Assembly: GCF_947492405.1 (NCBI RefSeq) | Contig: NZ_CANLMP010000001.1 | Location: 248,001-312,000, forward strand | DNA: 64,000 nucleotides | Origin: an uncultured Aquimarina sp. | GTDB lineage: Bacteria; Bacteroidota; Bacteroidia; Flavobacteriales; Flavobacteriaceae | Reading direction: 5' to 3' | Shown: positions 54,340-63,728 of the stretch, piece by piece | Layout: the number at the start of each line of letters is the position of its first letter | Numbering within the stretch: the first letter of the stretch is position 1 | Program-made: the position numbers and the translations under genes | Notes under the pieces: generated by a model | Seen by the model: the letters and a program-made list of their open reading frames with translations, nothing else | What the model was told of the DNA's origin: nothing | Databases searched by the model: none

Positions 54340-56214
54340 TTGAACAAAACTAATCTGAAAACCATCGCAATGATTCCTGCGAGATATGCTGCATCCCGAT
54401 TTCCTGGGAAATTAATGCAGGATCTTGAAGGGAAATCAGTTATTCTTAGAACATACGAAGCAGCAGTAAATACATCGTTATTTAGTGAAGTTTATGTGGT
54501 TACTGATAGCGATATTATTTTTAAAGAAATTACAGCTCACGGTGGTAAAGCTATCATGAGTATTAAAGACCATGATTGCGGGAGTGATAGAATTGCCGAA
54601 GCTGTGGAGAATATGGATATTGATATCGTAGTCAATGTACAAGGGGATGAGCCCTTTACCGAAAGAGAAAGTCTTGAAAAAGTTTTGGAAGTGTTTCAGG
54701 GAGATGATGCAGATAAAATAGATCTAGCAAGTCTTATGACTCCAATGAATGATTGGGATGATATCGTGAACCCAAATAGCGTGAAAGTAATTGTAGACAA
54801 AGACGATTATGCTTTATACTTTTCTCGCGCTCCAATTCCATATCCTAGAGATAAAGAAATTAGCCATACATATTATAAACATAAAGGAATTTATGCATTC
54901 AGAAAGCAAGCAATTCTGGATTTTTATCGCCTACCGATGAGAACTTTAGAAGCTTCAGAAAAGATTGAGTGTATTAGATATTTGGAGTATGGTAAGAACA
55001 TAAAAATGATAGAAACACACCACGAAGGTGTGGAAATAGATACCCCGGAAGATTTAGAAAAAGCAAGGAATTTAATTAATAAACAAAATCTTTTGAATAT
55101 TACATCTACGGTTACTTCTAACGTTAAAGAATCAATCCATAAGAATTTTCCTATGGTACCAAGAGTGGTTTTTGGTAAAGGATCCTTTAATCAACTAGAA
55201 CAAATCCTCTCTCCAGAAAGAAAAAGTGGAGCCCCTTTTATTTATCTTATCGATGATGTTTTTGAAAATAATAAAACGTTTATTGAAGATAGGATAAATT
55301 TATCAGGAAATGATAGTATAGTTTACGTATCTACAAAAGAAGAACCTAAAACTTCTCAGGTAGACCAATTAGTTTCAGAGTTTAAGAGTACATACAGTTT
55401 TACACCAAGCGGTATTATTGGTATTGGTGGCGGATCAATAATGGATCTTGCAAAAGCTGTAGCTATTATGATGAACAATACCGGTAGTGCTACAGAGTAC
55501 CAAGGTTGGGACCTTGTAGATAATAAAGCTGTATATCATGTAGGAATTCCAACGATTTCGGGAACAGGAGCAGAGGTTTCAAGGACAACAGTATTAACAG
55601 GTCCTGAAAAGAAATTAGGTATCAATTCTGATTTTACACCTTTTGATCAGGTAATTCTGGATCCAGAATTGATAAAAGAGGTGCCTAAAGATCAGTGGTT
55701 TTATACGGGGATGGATTGTTATATTCATTGTATAGAATCTTTAAATGGTACTTATCTCAATGCGTTTAGTCAAAGTTATGGTGAGAAAGCATATGACCTT
55801 TGCAAAGAGATCTTTCTAGAAAACACATTAGATAAAGAAGAGGCAGATGCCAAACTAATGATGGCTTCTTGGCATGGAGGTATGAGTATTGCTTATTCGC
55901 AGGTAGGCGTTGCACATGCTATGAGTTATGGATTAGCATACGTTTTAGGAACGAAGCACGGAATAGGGAACTGTATTGTTTTTGATAAGTTAGGAGATTA
56001 TTATCCTGAAGGAGTAGCGCTTTTTAAGAAAATGAAAGAAGTTCATAACATTAAACTCCCTACAGGAATTTGTGCTAATGTAACAGAACAACAACTAGAT
56101 ACTATGGCATCTGTAGCTCTAGGTTTGGTACCTTTATGGGAAAACGCTTTAGGCAAAAATTGGCAAGAAAAGATGAATGCCGATACGTTAAAGGCAATTT
56201 ATCGTACATTATAA
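54340..56214 (+). CDS. Fused CMP-Kdo synthetase (KdsB) and KdnB-like Kdo-8 dehydrogenase
   Basis: 624 residues from a TTG at 54340; the first ATG (54370) would cut into the first beta strand ([18 protein letters not shown]). Residues 1-248 are a full-length Kds[53 protein letters not shown]. Residues about 272-624 are an iron-containing alcohol dehydrogenase of KdnB type: [26 protein letters not shown], metal-site [10 protein letters not shown] and [19 protein letters not shown]. In Shewanella KdnB oxidises Kdo at C8 for the aminotransferase KdnA, giving 8-amino-Kdo that KdsB activates. A fusion would join oxidation and activation for lipopolysaccharide. KdnA is not in the window. Confidence 0.9.
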   Translation: MNKTNLKTIAMIPARYAASRFPGKLMQDLEGKSVILRTYEAAVNTSLFSEVYVVTDSDIIFKEITAHGGKAIMSIKDHDCGSDRIAEAVENMDIDIVVNVQGDEPFTERESLEKVLEVFQGDDADKIDLASLMTPMNDWDDIVNPNSVKVIVDKDDYALYFSRAPIPYPRDKEISHTYYKHKGIYAFRKQAILDFYRLPMRTLEASEKIECIRYLEYGKNIKMIETHHEGVEIDTPEDLEKARNLINKQNLLNITSTVTSNVKESIHKNFPMVPRVVFGKGSFNQLEQILSPERKSGAPFIYLIDDVFENNKTFIEDRINLSGNDSIVYVSTKEEPKTSQVDQLVSEFKSTYSFTPSGIIGIGGGSIMDLAKAVAIMMNNTGSATEYQGWDLVDNKAVYHVGIPTISGTGAEVSRTTVLTGPEKKLGINSDFTPFDQVILDPELIKEVPKDQWFYTGMDCYIHCIESLNGTYLNAFSQSYGEKAYDLCKEIFLENTLDKEEADAKLMMASWHGGMSIAYSQVGVAHAMSYGLAYVLGTKHGIGNCIVFDKLGDYYPEGVALFKKMKEVHNIKLPTGICANVTEQQLDTMASVALGLVPLWENALGKNWQEKMNADTLKAIYRTL

Positions 56215-56241
56215 GCCTAATAATACTATAATCAGATAATC

Positions 56242-56799
56242 ATGAGAAAACTATCATCTTTTATATTTCACAAAATTTTGGGGTGGAAGATGATAGGAGA
56301 TTTTGACAATGATAATATAAAGAAGTGCGTTGTTATTGCAGTTCCACATACTAGTTGGCATGATTTTTATATTGGTTTACTTATCCGACAAGTTGCTGGT
56401 GTTAAAATAAGTTTTATGGGTAAGAAGGAGCTTTTTAAATGGCCATTTGGTTGGTATTTTAGAAAAGTAGGAGGGATTGCGTTAGATAGAACTCCTGGTC
56501 AAAACAAGGTTGAAGCGATCGCAAAAGAGTTCGAGAAACGTGATGAGCTTAGATTAACATTGGCTCCAGAAGGAACAAGGAAAAAAGTGACTTCGTGGAA
56601 AACAGGTTTCTATTATATCGCTCAAGCTGCTAATGTGCCTATCATTATGGTTGCTTTTGACTTTGGAAACAAACAAGCAGTAATATCTTCAGCGTTTTAT
56701 CCTACAGATGATATTGATAAAGATTTACAATCTATGTATAGCTTTTTTAAAGGTGTAAAAGGAAAAGTCCCAGAATATAGTTTTGAACCAGAATCTTAA
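56242..56799 (+). CDS. PlsC-type 1-acylglycerol-phosphate acyltransferase family protein
   Basis: 185 residues. The HX4D catalytic motif is H36-T-S-W-H-D41, and the second motif is E110-GTR113. The rest matches the short PlsC-like Bacteroidetes proteins (PFGWYFRKVGGIALDRT, SWKTGFYYIAQAANVPIIMVAFDF). It may acylate lipid A precursors, lysophosphatidate or other lipids. It lies 27 nt after the kdsB-kdnB fusion. The 3' end overlaps the convergent gene by 4 nt. Confidence 0.87.
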   Translation: MRKLSSFIFHKILGWKMIGDFDNDNIKKCVVIAVPHTSWHDFYIGLLIRQVAGVKISFMGKKELFKWPFGWYFRKVGGIALDRTPGQNKVEAIAKEFEKRDELRLTLAPEGTRKKVTSWKTGFYYIAQAANVPIIMVAFDFGNKQAVISSAFYPTDDIDKDLQSMYSFFKGVKGKVPEYSFEPES

Positions 56800-57308
56800 A
56801 ACTTTCGAGTATTTTCTTTTTTTATAATCTCCTTTTTAGGTTCTTCTTTTTGTTCTTCTAAAGCGCTTGCTCCAAAAAGTAATTCTGTACTGGAAAAGGT
56901 TGTTCCAAAAGTTTTTGCTGCAAGATAAACTTGCGATATAGCGCTTTCTACCTGTTCTGTGGTTAATTCTTTCAAAGGGTGTACGTACGCAGACCATAAA
57001 ATCCCATTAGAAATCGCATATTTTACATCAAGAGCAGAATGAAAGTTTGCTGTCATAGAATCTAATAGTAAATCTTTATCAAGATTACTGGATTCTGTAA
57101 TAGGTGCTATAATTCGCATTCTGTTATTTTTTGCATCCGTAATACATAACATAGGAGTTTCTTTATAAACAAATTGCCAGTTTCCTGATATTCCTTTTAA
57201 AGTATCTGATTTTCTGGTAATAATTTCACCTAACGTATGATTGTTCATATTTTGAGCCTGAGAAAATAATCCCAGAAAAAGAAATGCCAAAAAGATCCAA
57301 TGCTTCAT
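56796..57308 (-). CDS. Secreted protein of unknown function
   Basis: 170 residues with a signal peptide (ending FSQA-Q). A mixed alpha/beta domain (about 25-140) is followed by a Lys/Glu-rich tail (EEQKEEPKKEIIKKENTRKF). It does not match a family I recognise; orthologs of this kind are often listed only as hypothetical in Flavobacteriia. It converges with the acyltransferase gene. Confidence 0.7.
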   Translation of the reverse strand: MKHWIFLAFLFLGLFSQAQNMNNHTLGEIITRKSDTLKGISGNWQFVYKETPMLCITDAKNNRMRIIAPITESSNLDKDLLLDSMTANFHSALDVKYAISNGILWSAYVHPLKELTTEQVESAISQVYLAAKTFGTTFSSTELLFGASALEEQKEEPKKEIIKKENTRKF

Positions 57309-57360
57309 AATTGTATTGATTTTTAATTAGGTCGTAAATACTTTTTAAACATAACAAAAA

Positions 57361-57384
57361 AAGACCACCTAATTAGGCAGTCTT
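57361..57384 (-). terminator. Terminator of the YebC-type gene
   Basis: AAGACCACCT (57361-57370) pairs with AGGCAGTCTT (57375-57384) with two internal mismatches; on the minus strand the hairpin runs into a T-stretch (A-run at 57355-57362 on the plus strand). Confidence 0.65.
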
Positions 57385-57410
57385 TTCATAAAGTATTGTT
57401 ATGCTTTTGT

Positions 57411-58136
57411 TTACTCTTCAGAAGACGACTCTTCCATAGAATGATATACATTTTGTACATCATCATCTTCTTCTATTTTTTCCAGAAGCTTTTCCACATC
57501 AGCTGCTTGTTCTGGAGTAAGTTTCTTAGTTACTTGCGGAATACGTTCAAAACCAGATGACAAGATTTCAATTTCTCTGCTTTCTAATTCTTTTTGGATA
57601 GCACCAAAGCTACCAAAAGGAGCGTAAATCAATATACCGTCTTCATCCTGAAAAACTTCTTCTGCTCCAAAATCTATAAATTCTAGTTCTATTTCTTCAG
57701 GATCAAGTCCTTCTCCATTAATTCTAAAATTGCAGGTATGATCAAACATAAACTCTACAGAACCAGAGGTTCCTAGGTTACCATCACATTTATTAAAATA
57801 GGATCGAACATTAGCAACTGTTCTATTATTATTATCAGTAGCTGTTTCTACCAGAATAGCAATTCCGTGTGGAGCATACCCTTCAAATAAGACTTCTTTA
57901 TAATCGCTTTGGTCTTTGTCAGAAGCTTTTTTAATTGCACGTTCTACATTGTCTTTAGGCATGTTTACAGACTTTGCATTCTGTATTACTGCTCTCAGAC
58001 GTGAATTAGAAGCTGGATCCGGACCACCTTCTTTTACAGCCATTACAATGTCTTTACCAATACGAGTAAATGCTTTGGACATTGCTGACCAACGTTTCAT
58101 CTTACGTGCCTTTCTGAACTCAAAAGCTCTTCCCAT
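57411..58136 (-). CDS. YebC/PmpR-family DNA-binding regulator or translation factor
   Basis: 241 residues with the family start (MGRAFEFRKARKMKRWSAMSKAFTRIG, quoted as 'MGRAFEFRKARK' and 'RWSAMSKAFTRIG'). Also NMPKDNVERAIKKA, GYAPHGIAILVE, LGTSGSVEFMFDHT and an acidic C-terminal tail. Classic YebC proteins are described as transcription regulators; recent work on the family also points to a role in relieving ribosome stalling at proline-rich stretches. It is a single-gene unit with its own promoter and terminator. Confidence 0.93.
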   Translation of the reverse strand: MGRAFEFRKARKMKRWSAMSKAFTRIGKDIVMAVKEGGPDPASNSRLRAVIQNAKSVNMPKDNVERAIKKASDKDQSDYKEVLFEGYAPHGIAILVETATDNNNRTVANVRSYFNKCDGNLGTSGSVEFMFDHTCNFRINGEGLDPEEIELEFIDFGAEEVFQDEDGILIYAPFGSFGAIQKELESREIEILSSGFERIPQVTKKLTPEQAADVEKLLEKIEEDDDVQNVYHSMEESSSEE

Positions 58137-58159
58137 AATCTAAATTTAAAATCTGAATA

Positions 58160-58191
58160 CAAACATAAGTAGAAACCAAATGTTTCACAAA
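58160..58191 (-). promoter_or_regulatory. Promoter of the YebC-type gene
   Basis: On the minus strand: TTTG (58191-58188), 20-nt spacer, TATGTTTG (58167-58160); 24 nt before the ATG. Confidence 0.7.
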
Positions 58192-58215
58192 TACATATTC
58201 ATTTCCACTTAATTT

Positions 58216-58500
58216 TTATTCTTCTTCTACAATTCCATCAATAGCTTTGGCAAGTTGAAAATCTTTTTCAGTAACGCCGTCTGCATCATGTGTGGACAGA
58301 CTTACATTAACTACATTATATACATTGGACCAATCAGGATGATGGTTTAATGCTTCAGCTTCAAAAGCAATACGAGACATAGCCGAAAAAGCATCTTTAA
58401 AGTTTTCGAATTCGAATGATGTATGAAGTGCATTATCTTCATATTCCCAACCATCCATTTTTTCAAGTCGAGAGGTAATTTCAGTTTCAGTTAGTTTCAT
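58216..58500 (-). CDS. 4a-hydroxytetrahydrobiopterin dehydratase (pterin-4a-carbinolamine dehydratase)
   Basis: 94 residues, typical family length. The active-site region NHHPDWSNVYNVVNVSLSTHD is present, quoted as 'NHHPDW' and 'VSLSTHD', as is GVTEKDFQLAKAID. It recycles the pterin cofactor of aromatic amino-acid hydroxylases. Its ATG is 27 nt downstream of the cellulase stop on the same strand, so it may be read through from that gene. Confidence 0.93.
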   Translation of the reverse strand: MKLTETEITSRLEKMDGWEYEDNALHTSFEFENFKDAFSAMSRIAFEAEALNHHPDWSNVYNVVNVSLSTHDADGVTEKDFQLAKAIDGIVEEE

Positions 58501-58527
58501 TGTTATGTGATTATTACGTGATTGTTT

Positions 58528-60690
58528 TTATTGAATAATAAATTTTTGACTAAAGCTTCTATTGGCGGTTTCAGCTTTAAGAATATAAATTCCTTGATTT
58601 AATTTTGAAACATTGATATAGTCTTTAACTTCAGTTTGGATCAACTTTTTTCCAATAATAGAAGATATAGTAATAGTGAAATTTGTTGTATCTATATTTT
58701 CAGGAAATTGGATTTTGATTGAATTTTTGGTTGGATTAGGGTATAATACCAATTTGGGAGTTTCAATATTTGGTGTGTTATTAGATAATAAGGCTCCAGA
58801 TTCTGAAGCGAATTTAGATAAAAGTCTTATGTAAGCTATCTGATATCCACAACTATTTTCTGAGATTGACCAGGAATTTAGTGGCCAATTATTATTGAAG
58901 TCTAAATAAGATTTTTGATTCGGTTGCCCCTTTGGGGGAGATATAGAAATAGAATTGCATAAAGCATCATTGGCAGAGCTTCCACAACTACTATTGCAAC
59001 ATTGATCTCTATCATAACTTGGATTAGGTCCACCAGGGACAAAACCAGGAGCAGGACCATATAGAGAAACTCCAGTTTCATCCCAATCAGTTCCATCTTG
59101 AAACCAAGTATGATATATTTGATTTGCGCAACGATCACCACCGAAATTATACATATTTGTTAGATATGTTAGGTTTAGAGGATTTACTCCATGTAAGTAA
59201 TGAATATAATTTTCTGCAGCTTTTTCGGCATCCAAAGCTCGAGAAGTATTTAGTTCATACTCTTTAATATTGTAAAAAGTAAGTCCTTTCTTTGCTTTTG
59301 TATTATTGCTTCCCCAAGTATATGTTTCCAAATGAGCCATGTACGGATCAACTTTATTATCAAATGACATAAAATTAATAGCGTTTGAATTCATTGAACT
59401 GTTATAGGTGTTGGTTATGTTATCAATTACATCGGTAGAAACTCCTGGAATTCTGGTGTAGTAGAGTAAGGTTTCTTGTTCTCTAGCTTCAAAAGGAAAA
59501 ACAAAATTCCAGGCAATCATATGAGTTTCTGTATAATTATTTTCAAAAAAAGTTTTATAGTTTTCCTGTTCAGTAATTTCATATAGATGCGCTGCAGCTC
59601 TTAAGCGATACATTGCCCTTCCATAATCATCTACTTCTTGTTGTCCAGCACCAATTCCTTGTGATCCATTAGTGGCATCGTTATTTCTCCAGATAATATT
59701 AGGATTTGCCGTAGCCCAGTTCCAGGCATTTACCGCCGCCTGTTCTAAGGTGTTGGCATAAACAGTCATCCCAAATGACTTAAATATCTTAGCTCCAAAA
59801 GCAAATGTACTCCCAGAATTCCAGGTACTACTTGTGTTTATATCTCCATAAAGACTTTGACCAGTAGCAGAAGAAGGTGGACTCGCATGGCTTTCTGAAA
59901 CTACTGAAATCATACTACCATCATTATTTTGTAATTTTAATAAGTGATCCATTCCCCATTTAGCTTCATCCAATATATCGGGGATGTTATTTCCGGATTC
60001 TGGGATGTCATAATCATCTCCCCAAACATCAGGATTTTCTGTATAGGCAAGTAACATTTCATATATATAATTAGAAGTCCAATTGGTGTATTTGTTATAA
60101 TCACCAGCATCATACCAACCACCACTTACATCTTTTTCAGTTGTAGGATCATTAGGAGCATCATAACTTCTGCATTGAGTGTCTTGTAATGATCCCATAT
60201 GGCTAGCATCATCTACCCAATTCGCTTCTGCATAAGGGAGGGCTTTAGTAAACCCTACTCTTTGATAGTAAAAGGTTCTTACCGCTTGTTTTAATACTTC
60301 GTTATAGATATCTTCTCTTATTTCAAATTCGAAAGAACGAAGGTTATTAGTCACATCAAGAATATAATAAGTTCCTGAAATGGAATAATTACTAAAATCA
60401 AACCACCAAGCTTTATCTCCTGAAGATGTGTCTTCAGCACCGGTATTCCATATTATAGGTGTTCCCGTAAAAACCTGTTGATTATTAGATGAATTTACTA
60501 ATGCATATGTGTTTCCTGGGCTAAAAGATTCATCAGAGTCGAAGCCCGTTTGAGGATCTCTAATTACCGCTATTTTATCTGAATTAGGTCTATATCCAAA
60601 CTGGTCAATTACAATATAATCAGATAATGATTGTGCTTGGATTCCATTTAAACCTATTACAAACAATATGCATAACACATGCTTTTTCAT
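58528..60690 (-). CDS. Glycoside hydrolase family 9 endoglucanase with T9SS sorting domain
   Basis: 720 residues. Signal peptide ends near IQA-Q; an Ig-like cellulase N-domain follows (about 22-125: YIVIDQFGYRPNSDKIAVI). The GH9 catalytic domain has the base motif D194-AGD197 in GGWYDAGDYNKY and the acid E611 in SISENSCGYQ. A Cys-rich insertion (QCCNSSCG, about 551-575) with six Cys is unusual. The last about 75 residues (LVLYPNPTKNSIKIQF to FSQKFIIQ) are a type A T9SS C-terminal sorting domain, so it should be exported by the gliding-linked type IX system and act on cellulose or beta-glucan outside the cell. The next gene downstream is the pterin dehydratase. Confidence 0.93.
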   Translation of the reverse strand: MKKHVLCILFVIGLNGIQAQSLSDYIVIDQFGYRPNSDKIAVIRDPQTGFDSDESFSPGNTYALVNSSNNQQVFTGTPIIWNTGAEDTSSGDKAWWFDFSNYSISGTYYILDVTNNLRSFEFEIREDIYNEVLKQAVRTFYYQRVGFTKALPYAEANWVDDASHMGSLQDTQCRSYDAPNDPTTEKDVSGGWYDAGDYNKYTNWTSNYIYEMLLAYTENPDVWGDDYDIPESGNNIPDILDEAKWGMDHLLKLQNNDGSMISVVSESHASPPSSATGQSLYGDINTSSTWNSGSTFAFGAKIFKSFGMTVYANTLEQAAVNAWNWATANPNIIWRNNDATNGSQGIGAGQQEVDDYGRAMYRLRAAAHLYEITEQENYKTFFENNYTETHMIAWNFVFPFEAREQETLLYYTRIPGVSTDVIDNITNTYNSSMNSNAINFMSFDNKVDPYMAHLETYTWGSNNTKAKKGLTFYNIKEYELNTSRALDAEKAAENYIHYLHGVNPLNLTYLTNMYNFGGDRCANQIYHTWFQDGTDWDETGVSLYGPAPGFVPGGPNPSYDRDQCCNSSCGSSANDALCNSISISPPKGQPNQKSYLDFNNNWPLNSWSISENSCGYQIAYIRLLSKFASESGALLSNNTPNIETPKLVLYPNPTKNSIKIQFPENIDTTNFTITISSIIGKKLIQTEVKDYINVSKLNQGIYILKAETANRSFSQKFIIQ

Positions 60691-60845
60691 AATTAAGTAG
60701 ATTTGTTAAGTTTAATTTTTTGGCAATACCAATTTCTTAATAAAAGCTCAGTTTTCCTAATATACCTCAACAATTGTTTCTTAGTGCAGAGTGCTTTTTT
60801 TTATTTTGATTTTCAGTGTTTTAAGGTCGAAAAAGTGTATTTAGC

Positions 60846-61793
60846 TTATCTCAATCCCAAAGAATCTCTTAATACCTCATCTTTATTACTGTTCTTTCCC
60901 CAATAAGCAGATTTAATACTTTTTAATTTCGTAGCTTTTGTAGTTAATTCTTGTGCATTAGCTCCAAATCCACTTTTAAAAGTTTCTGTCCAGCCTTCTA
61001 TTTCGTATGGAAAAGAACTAGTAAAGGTAATGCTAATACTTCTATCTAATTCTGGATAGTTTATGGTGTAAACATTAGAAGTAGTGTTTTTTTGTAAGGT
61101 AGCTTTTGCTGAATATGCTTTAATCTCCTTGTGTTTGAGTCTGGAGTACTCTAGAGAAGGAATGATCTTTAAATCCCCTTGTGGTAAGTTATTAGGATCG
61201 ATTCTGATTTTTGCCCATAATTCATTTTCTAGAATATCTTTTTCTAATGAAAAATTCTGATCAGCTTCTCCCTGGAAATAGGAGTGAGACATAATATCAA
61301 ATTTCTTTCTATTGTTTAACTGTGCATAGACATGTCCACACCACTCTTGCATAGAACTTGATATTTTTATGGCATGCTGATTGTCTGCTACAGGATAAAA
61401 AGTACTTTGCATAATTGAATATGGATAAATACCTGTATTAAATTTTTTGGTAGCATTTAACTTTAGAACAGCTATGTTTTCTTTGTTTTGATAATCTGCT
61501 TTGACTTGTTCTTTACTAAGAAAATCTTCGGTTACATAAATGAGAACTGCTTTTCCTTCTCTAATTTCACCATATCTCGCTTGTTCTAATTGATACGATG
61601 TAATTTCTGCATTACCGGCATACCAGTATTTTTTAAAGCTTTCCGAAAGTTCTTTTGCTGGTTTTAATGCTGTTGCTGTATTTTTGATAATTACTTTTTC
61701 AGCATTTTTGTTCTTTTCATCTGCTTTGATATTACTGCACGCAATAATTATCAAAACACCTAATATTCCGAATAAGAGCAATGACTTTTTCAT
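60846..61793 (-). CDS. Lipoprotein next to maf, function unknown
   Basis: 315 residues from the ATG at 61793 with a lipoprotein signal peptide (MKKSLLLFGILGVLIIIAC-SN). The upstream in-frame ATG at 61823 adds residues not fitting a signal peptide. The body is beta-rich (YWYAGNAEITSYQLEQARYG, AVLIYVTEDFLSKEQVKAD). Genes of this kind occur beside maf in many Flavobacteriia, and some have been mis-named after it, but there is no Maf domain here. Function unknown. Confidence 0.78.
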   Translation of the reverse strand: MKKSLLLFGILGVLIIIACSNIKADEKNKNAEKVIIKNTATALKPAKELSESFKKYWYAGNAEITSYQLEQARYGEIREGKAVLIYVTEDFLSKEQVKADYQNKENIAVLKLNATKKFNTGIYPYSIMQSTFYPVADNQHAIKISSSMQEWCGHVYAQLNNRKKFDIMSHSYFQGEADQNFSLEKDILENELWAKIRIDPNNLPQGDLKIIPSLEYSRLKHKEIKAYSAKATLQKNTTSNVYTINYPELDRSISITFTSSFPYEIEGWTETFKSGFGANAQELTTKATKLKSIKSAYWGKNSNKDEVLRDSLGLR

Positions 61794-61835
61794 AATATGT
61801 TTTTTTATGCTTTTATAAAGCAAATTACGATAAAG

Positions 61836-62423
61836 CTATGATCTGGCAAGTTCCATTAACGTTTCATAAACAAGTTGAACAGGAAGTCCCATAACATTAA
61901 AATAACTTCCTGCTATATGAGTAATACCTATATATCCAATCCACTCTTGTATGCCATACGCACCTGCCTTATCCATTGGAGAAAACGTATCTACATAATA
62001 GTCTATTTCTTCAGATGTAAGTGGTTTAAAGGTAACTTTTGTGGTTTGATTTAAAATTTTGATGGTAGTAGCCGTTTTAAAACATACTGATGTAATTACC
62101 TCGTGAGTTTCTCCTGATAATGATTCTATCATATTTTTAGCGTCTTGTGCATCTTTAGGTTTTCCGATAGCTTTATTATGATGCCAAACTATGGTGTCAC
62201 TGGTGACTAAAATATCGTTTGGTTTTAATTGTGTGAATTCATCTGCTTTTAGTTTTGCCAGATAATCTGATATTGCGGATGCCTTAAGATGATCGGGGTA
62301 TATTTCGTTGACTTCTTTCAGTTGAATAGTAAAGTCAAAATCTAAATCCCTGAAAAATTGTTGTCTTCTAGGTGATCCGGACGCTAGAATAACGTTGTGA
62401 TTCTTTAATAATTCTCTTAGCAT
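61836..62423 (-). CDS. maf: Maf-family nucleoside triphosphate pyrophosphatase
   Basis: 195 residues with the Maf start (HNVILASGSPRRQQFFRDL), DTIVWHHNKAIGKPKD, SGETHEVITSVCF, and DKAGAYGIQEWIG. These enzymes hydrolyse non-canonical or surplus dTTP/UTP-like nucleotides. It sits directly between the lipoprotein gene and the UbiA-family gene, 3 nt downstream of the latter, so the three are likely co-transcribed. Confidence 0.94.
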   Translation of the reverse strand: MLRELLKNHNVILASGSPRRQQFFRDLDFDFTIQLKEVNEIYPDHLKASAISDYLAKLKADEFTQLKPNDILVTSDTIVWHHNKAIGKPKDAQDAKNMIESLSGETHEVITSVCFKTATTIKILNQTTKVTFKPLTSEEIDYYVDTFSPMDKAGAYGIQEWIGYIGITHIAGSYFNVMGLPVQLVYETLMELARS

Positions 62424-62426
62424 GTG

Positions 62427-63329
62427 TTACAATAAAATAAATTGATAAAGCAGTATAGATAGGGATGCGATAAATAATACAAGTTTTAAAATGAAGCTCA
62501 ACGTTTTAAAGTCTTTATTAGTTTCCGCACTCCAGCTTTTAAACATAAAATATAATAAAGGTGCTACCAAGAGTCCCAAAACTAAAACAACGGCAGTAGA
62601 ATTACTAAATAAATATGTATAGACATAATAGATAATTAATCCAATCGGAATTATTGTTAATCCACCAATCAGTTTTACTGTGCGATCCTTTCCTAATGCA
62701 ATGGGAATTGTTTGTATGCCAGCATTATGATCTTTGTCTATTGAGAAACAATCTTTTACAATTTCTCTAATAGTAACGATCGTAAATGCAAAAATGGAAT
62801 AGTCAACTATAATTAGAAAGATAACTTTCTGCGAATCCCTGTTTTGATCAGTAATAGCGGGAAGTAAATCAAAAATGGCAACAGAAATTAAAGCCAAAGC
62901 CATAAGAACACCTATAACCACGTTTTTTAGAACTAAAATTTCTTTTAAATAGGTAGCGTAGATATAAAATATACCAGAAACCACTATGAATAAAGCAGCT
63001 AACTTAGGATTTCCTATAATGTTGGATAGATAAAAACCAATCGCAACACCAATAACATTAAAAATTATAAAAAGACGATTAGCGATCTTTTCAGAGATTA
63101 TTGCATTTGTGTTTTGCTTATTAATAACATATTCTCTGTTTTCAATATATAGCATACAGTTTGCCGCTGCAACCAAAGAAATGGTAGCGATAATCAAAAG
63201 TGAAATTCCGAATCCATTTAAGGTTATTGCAATATCAAAAGGTTCAAAAAGACCATATTTAATGCATAATTGTGCTATGGCTATAAGAATAAGATTATCG
63301 AATTTAATTAGCTTTAAATATGCTTGCAT
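62427..63329 (-). CDS. UbiA-family prenyltransferase with degenerate first Asp-rich motif
   Basis: 300 residues with about eight to nine membrane helices, and the geranylgeranylglycerol-phosphate synthase-like second motif: R187-E-I-V-K-D192, then D197 and D199, GIQTIPIALGK. The first motif, normally NDxxDxxxD, reads N57-C-M-L-Y-I-E-N-R: all three aspartates are missing. The rest of the fold is intact. In UbiA enzymes both Asp motifs bind Mg-diphosphate, so either activity is lost or metal binding is altered. The substrate cannot be assigned. It is upstream of maf in the same transcript. Confidence 0.82.
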   Translation of the reverse strand: MQAYLKLIKFDNLILIAIAQLCIKYGLFEPFDIAITLNGFGISLLIIATISLVAAANCMLYIENREYVINKQNTNAIISEKIANRLFIIFNVIGVAIGFYLSNIIGNPKLAALFIVVSGIFYIYATYLKEILVLKNVVIGVLMALALISVAIFDLLPAITDQNRDSQKVIFLIIVDYSIFAFTIVTIREIVKDCFSIDKDHNAGIQTIPIALGKDRTVKLIGGLTIIPIGLIIYYVYTYLFSNSTAVVLVLGLLVAPLLYFMFKSWSAETNKDFKTLSFILKLVLFIASLSILLYQFILL

Positions 63330-63389
63330 GAAAAGATGTGTTTTGTTAACCTGTAGTAAATTTTAAAATTAATAAGATAAAAAGCATCG

Positions 63390-63499
63390 ATTCGAGTGGT
63401 TTTTCGGAATAAAATGCAGAAAAATTGTATCGAGAATAGCTTTTTTAACCCGAAATCATATTCTCGATACACTTCTTCCTATGGTCGAAGTACTCGAAT
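63390..63499. repeat. Nested inverted repeat of REP type
   Basis: Inner arms of 13 bp: TGTATCGAGAATA (63426-63438) and TATTCTCGATACA (63459-63471). Outer arms of 8 bp: ATTCGAGT (63390-63397) and ACTCGAAT (63492-63499). Repeats of this TCGAGTA / ACTCGAA type are common between genes in Flavobacteriia. Confidence 0.7.
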
Positions 63500-63690
63500 T
63501 GACGAATTTCTAATTTATAGAAATCAATAGACAACGGATATTATTAGTCAGCAAATGTAATAATTTATCCTTTTGGATGCAGTATTAACTTAACCTCTTA
63601 AACCCTTTGTTTTATAAGGTGATAAAGATTTGTTAACGTTAACGGTGGGTTAACGGAGCTGAATTCTTCGGTTTGTTTAAGAGTATGCTA

Positions 63691-63698
63691 TAATTTTG
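63691..63698 (+). promoter_or_regulatory. Promoter -7 element of the last gene
   Basis: TAATTTTG matches TAnnTTTG, 30 nt before the ATG at 63729. A TTTG lies upstream at 63672-63675 (15-nt spacer, rather short). Confidence 0.45.
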
Positions 63699-63728
63699 AT
63701 CTCATCAACAATCAAAAAGCGAATAGTA

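Larger units (their letters stand above)
63330..63728. other. Divergent intergenic region with repeats and promoter
   Basis: About 400 nt with no gene. It holds a nested hairpin repeat (63390-63499), three GTTAAC sites (63632, 63638, 63649) and a promoter element (63691-63698). Confidence 0.65.
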
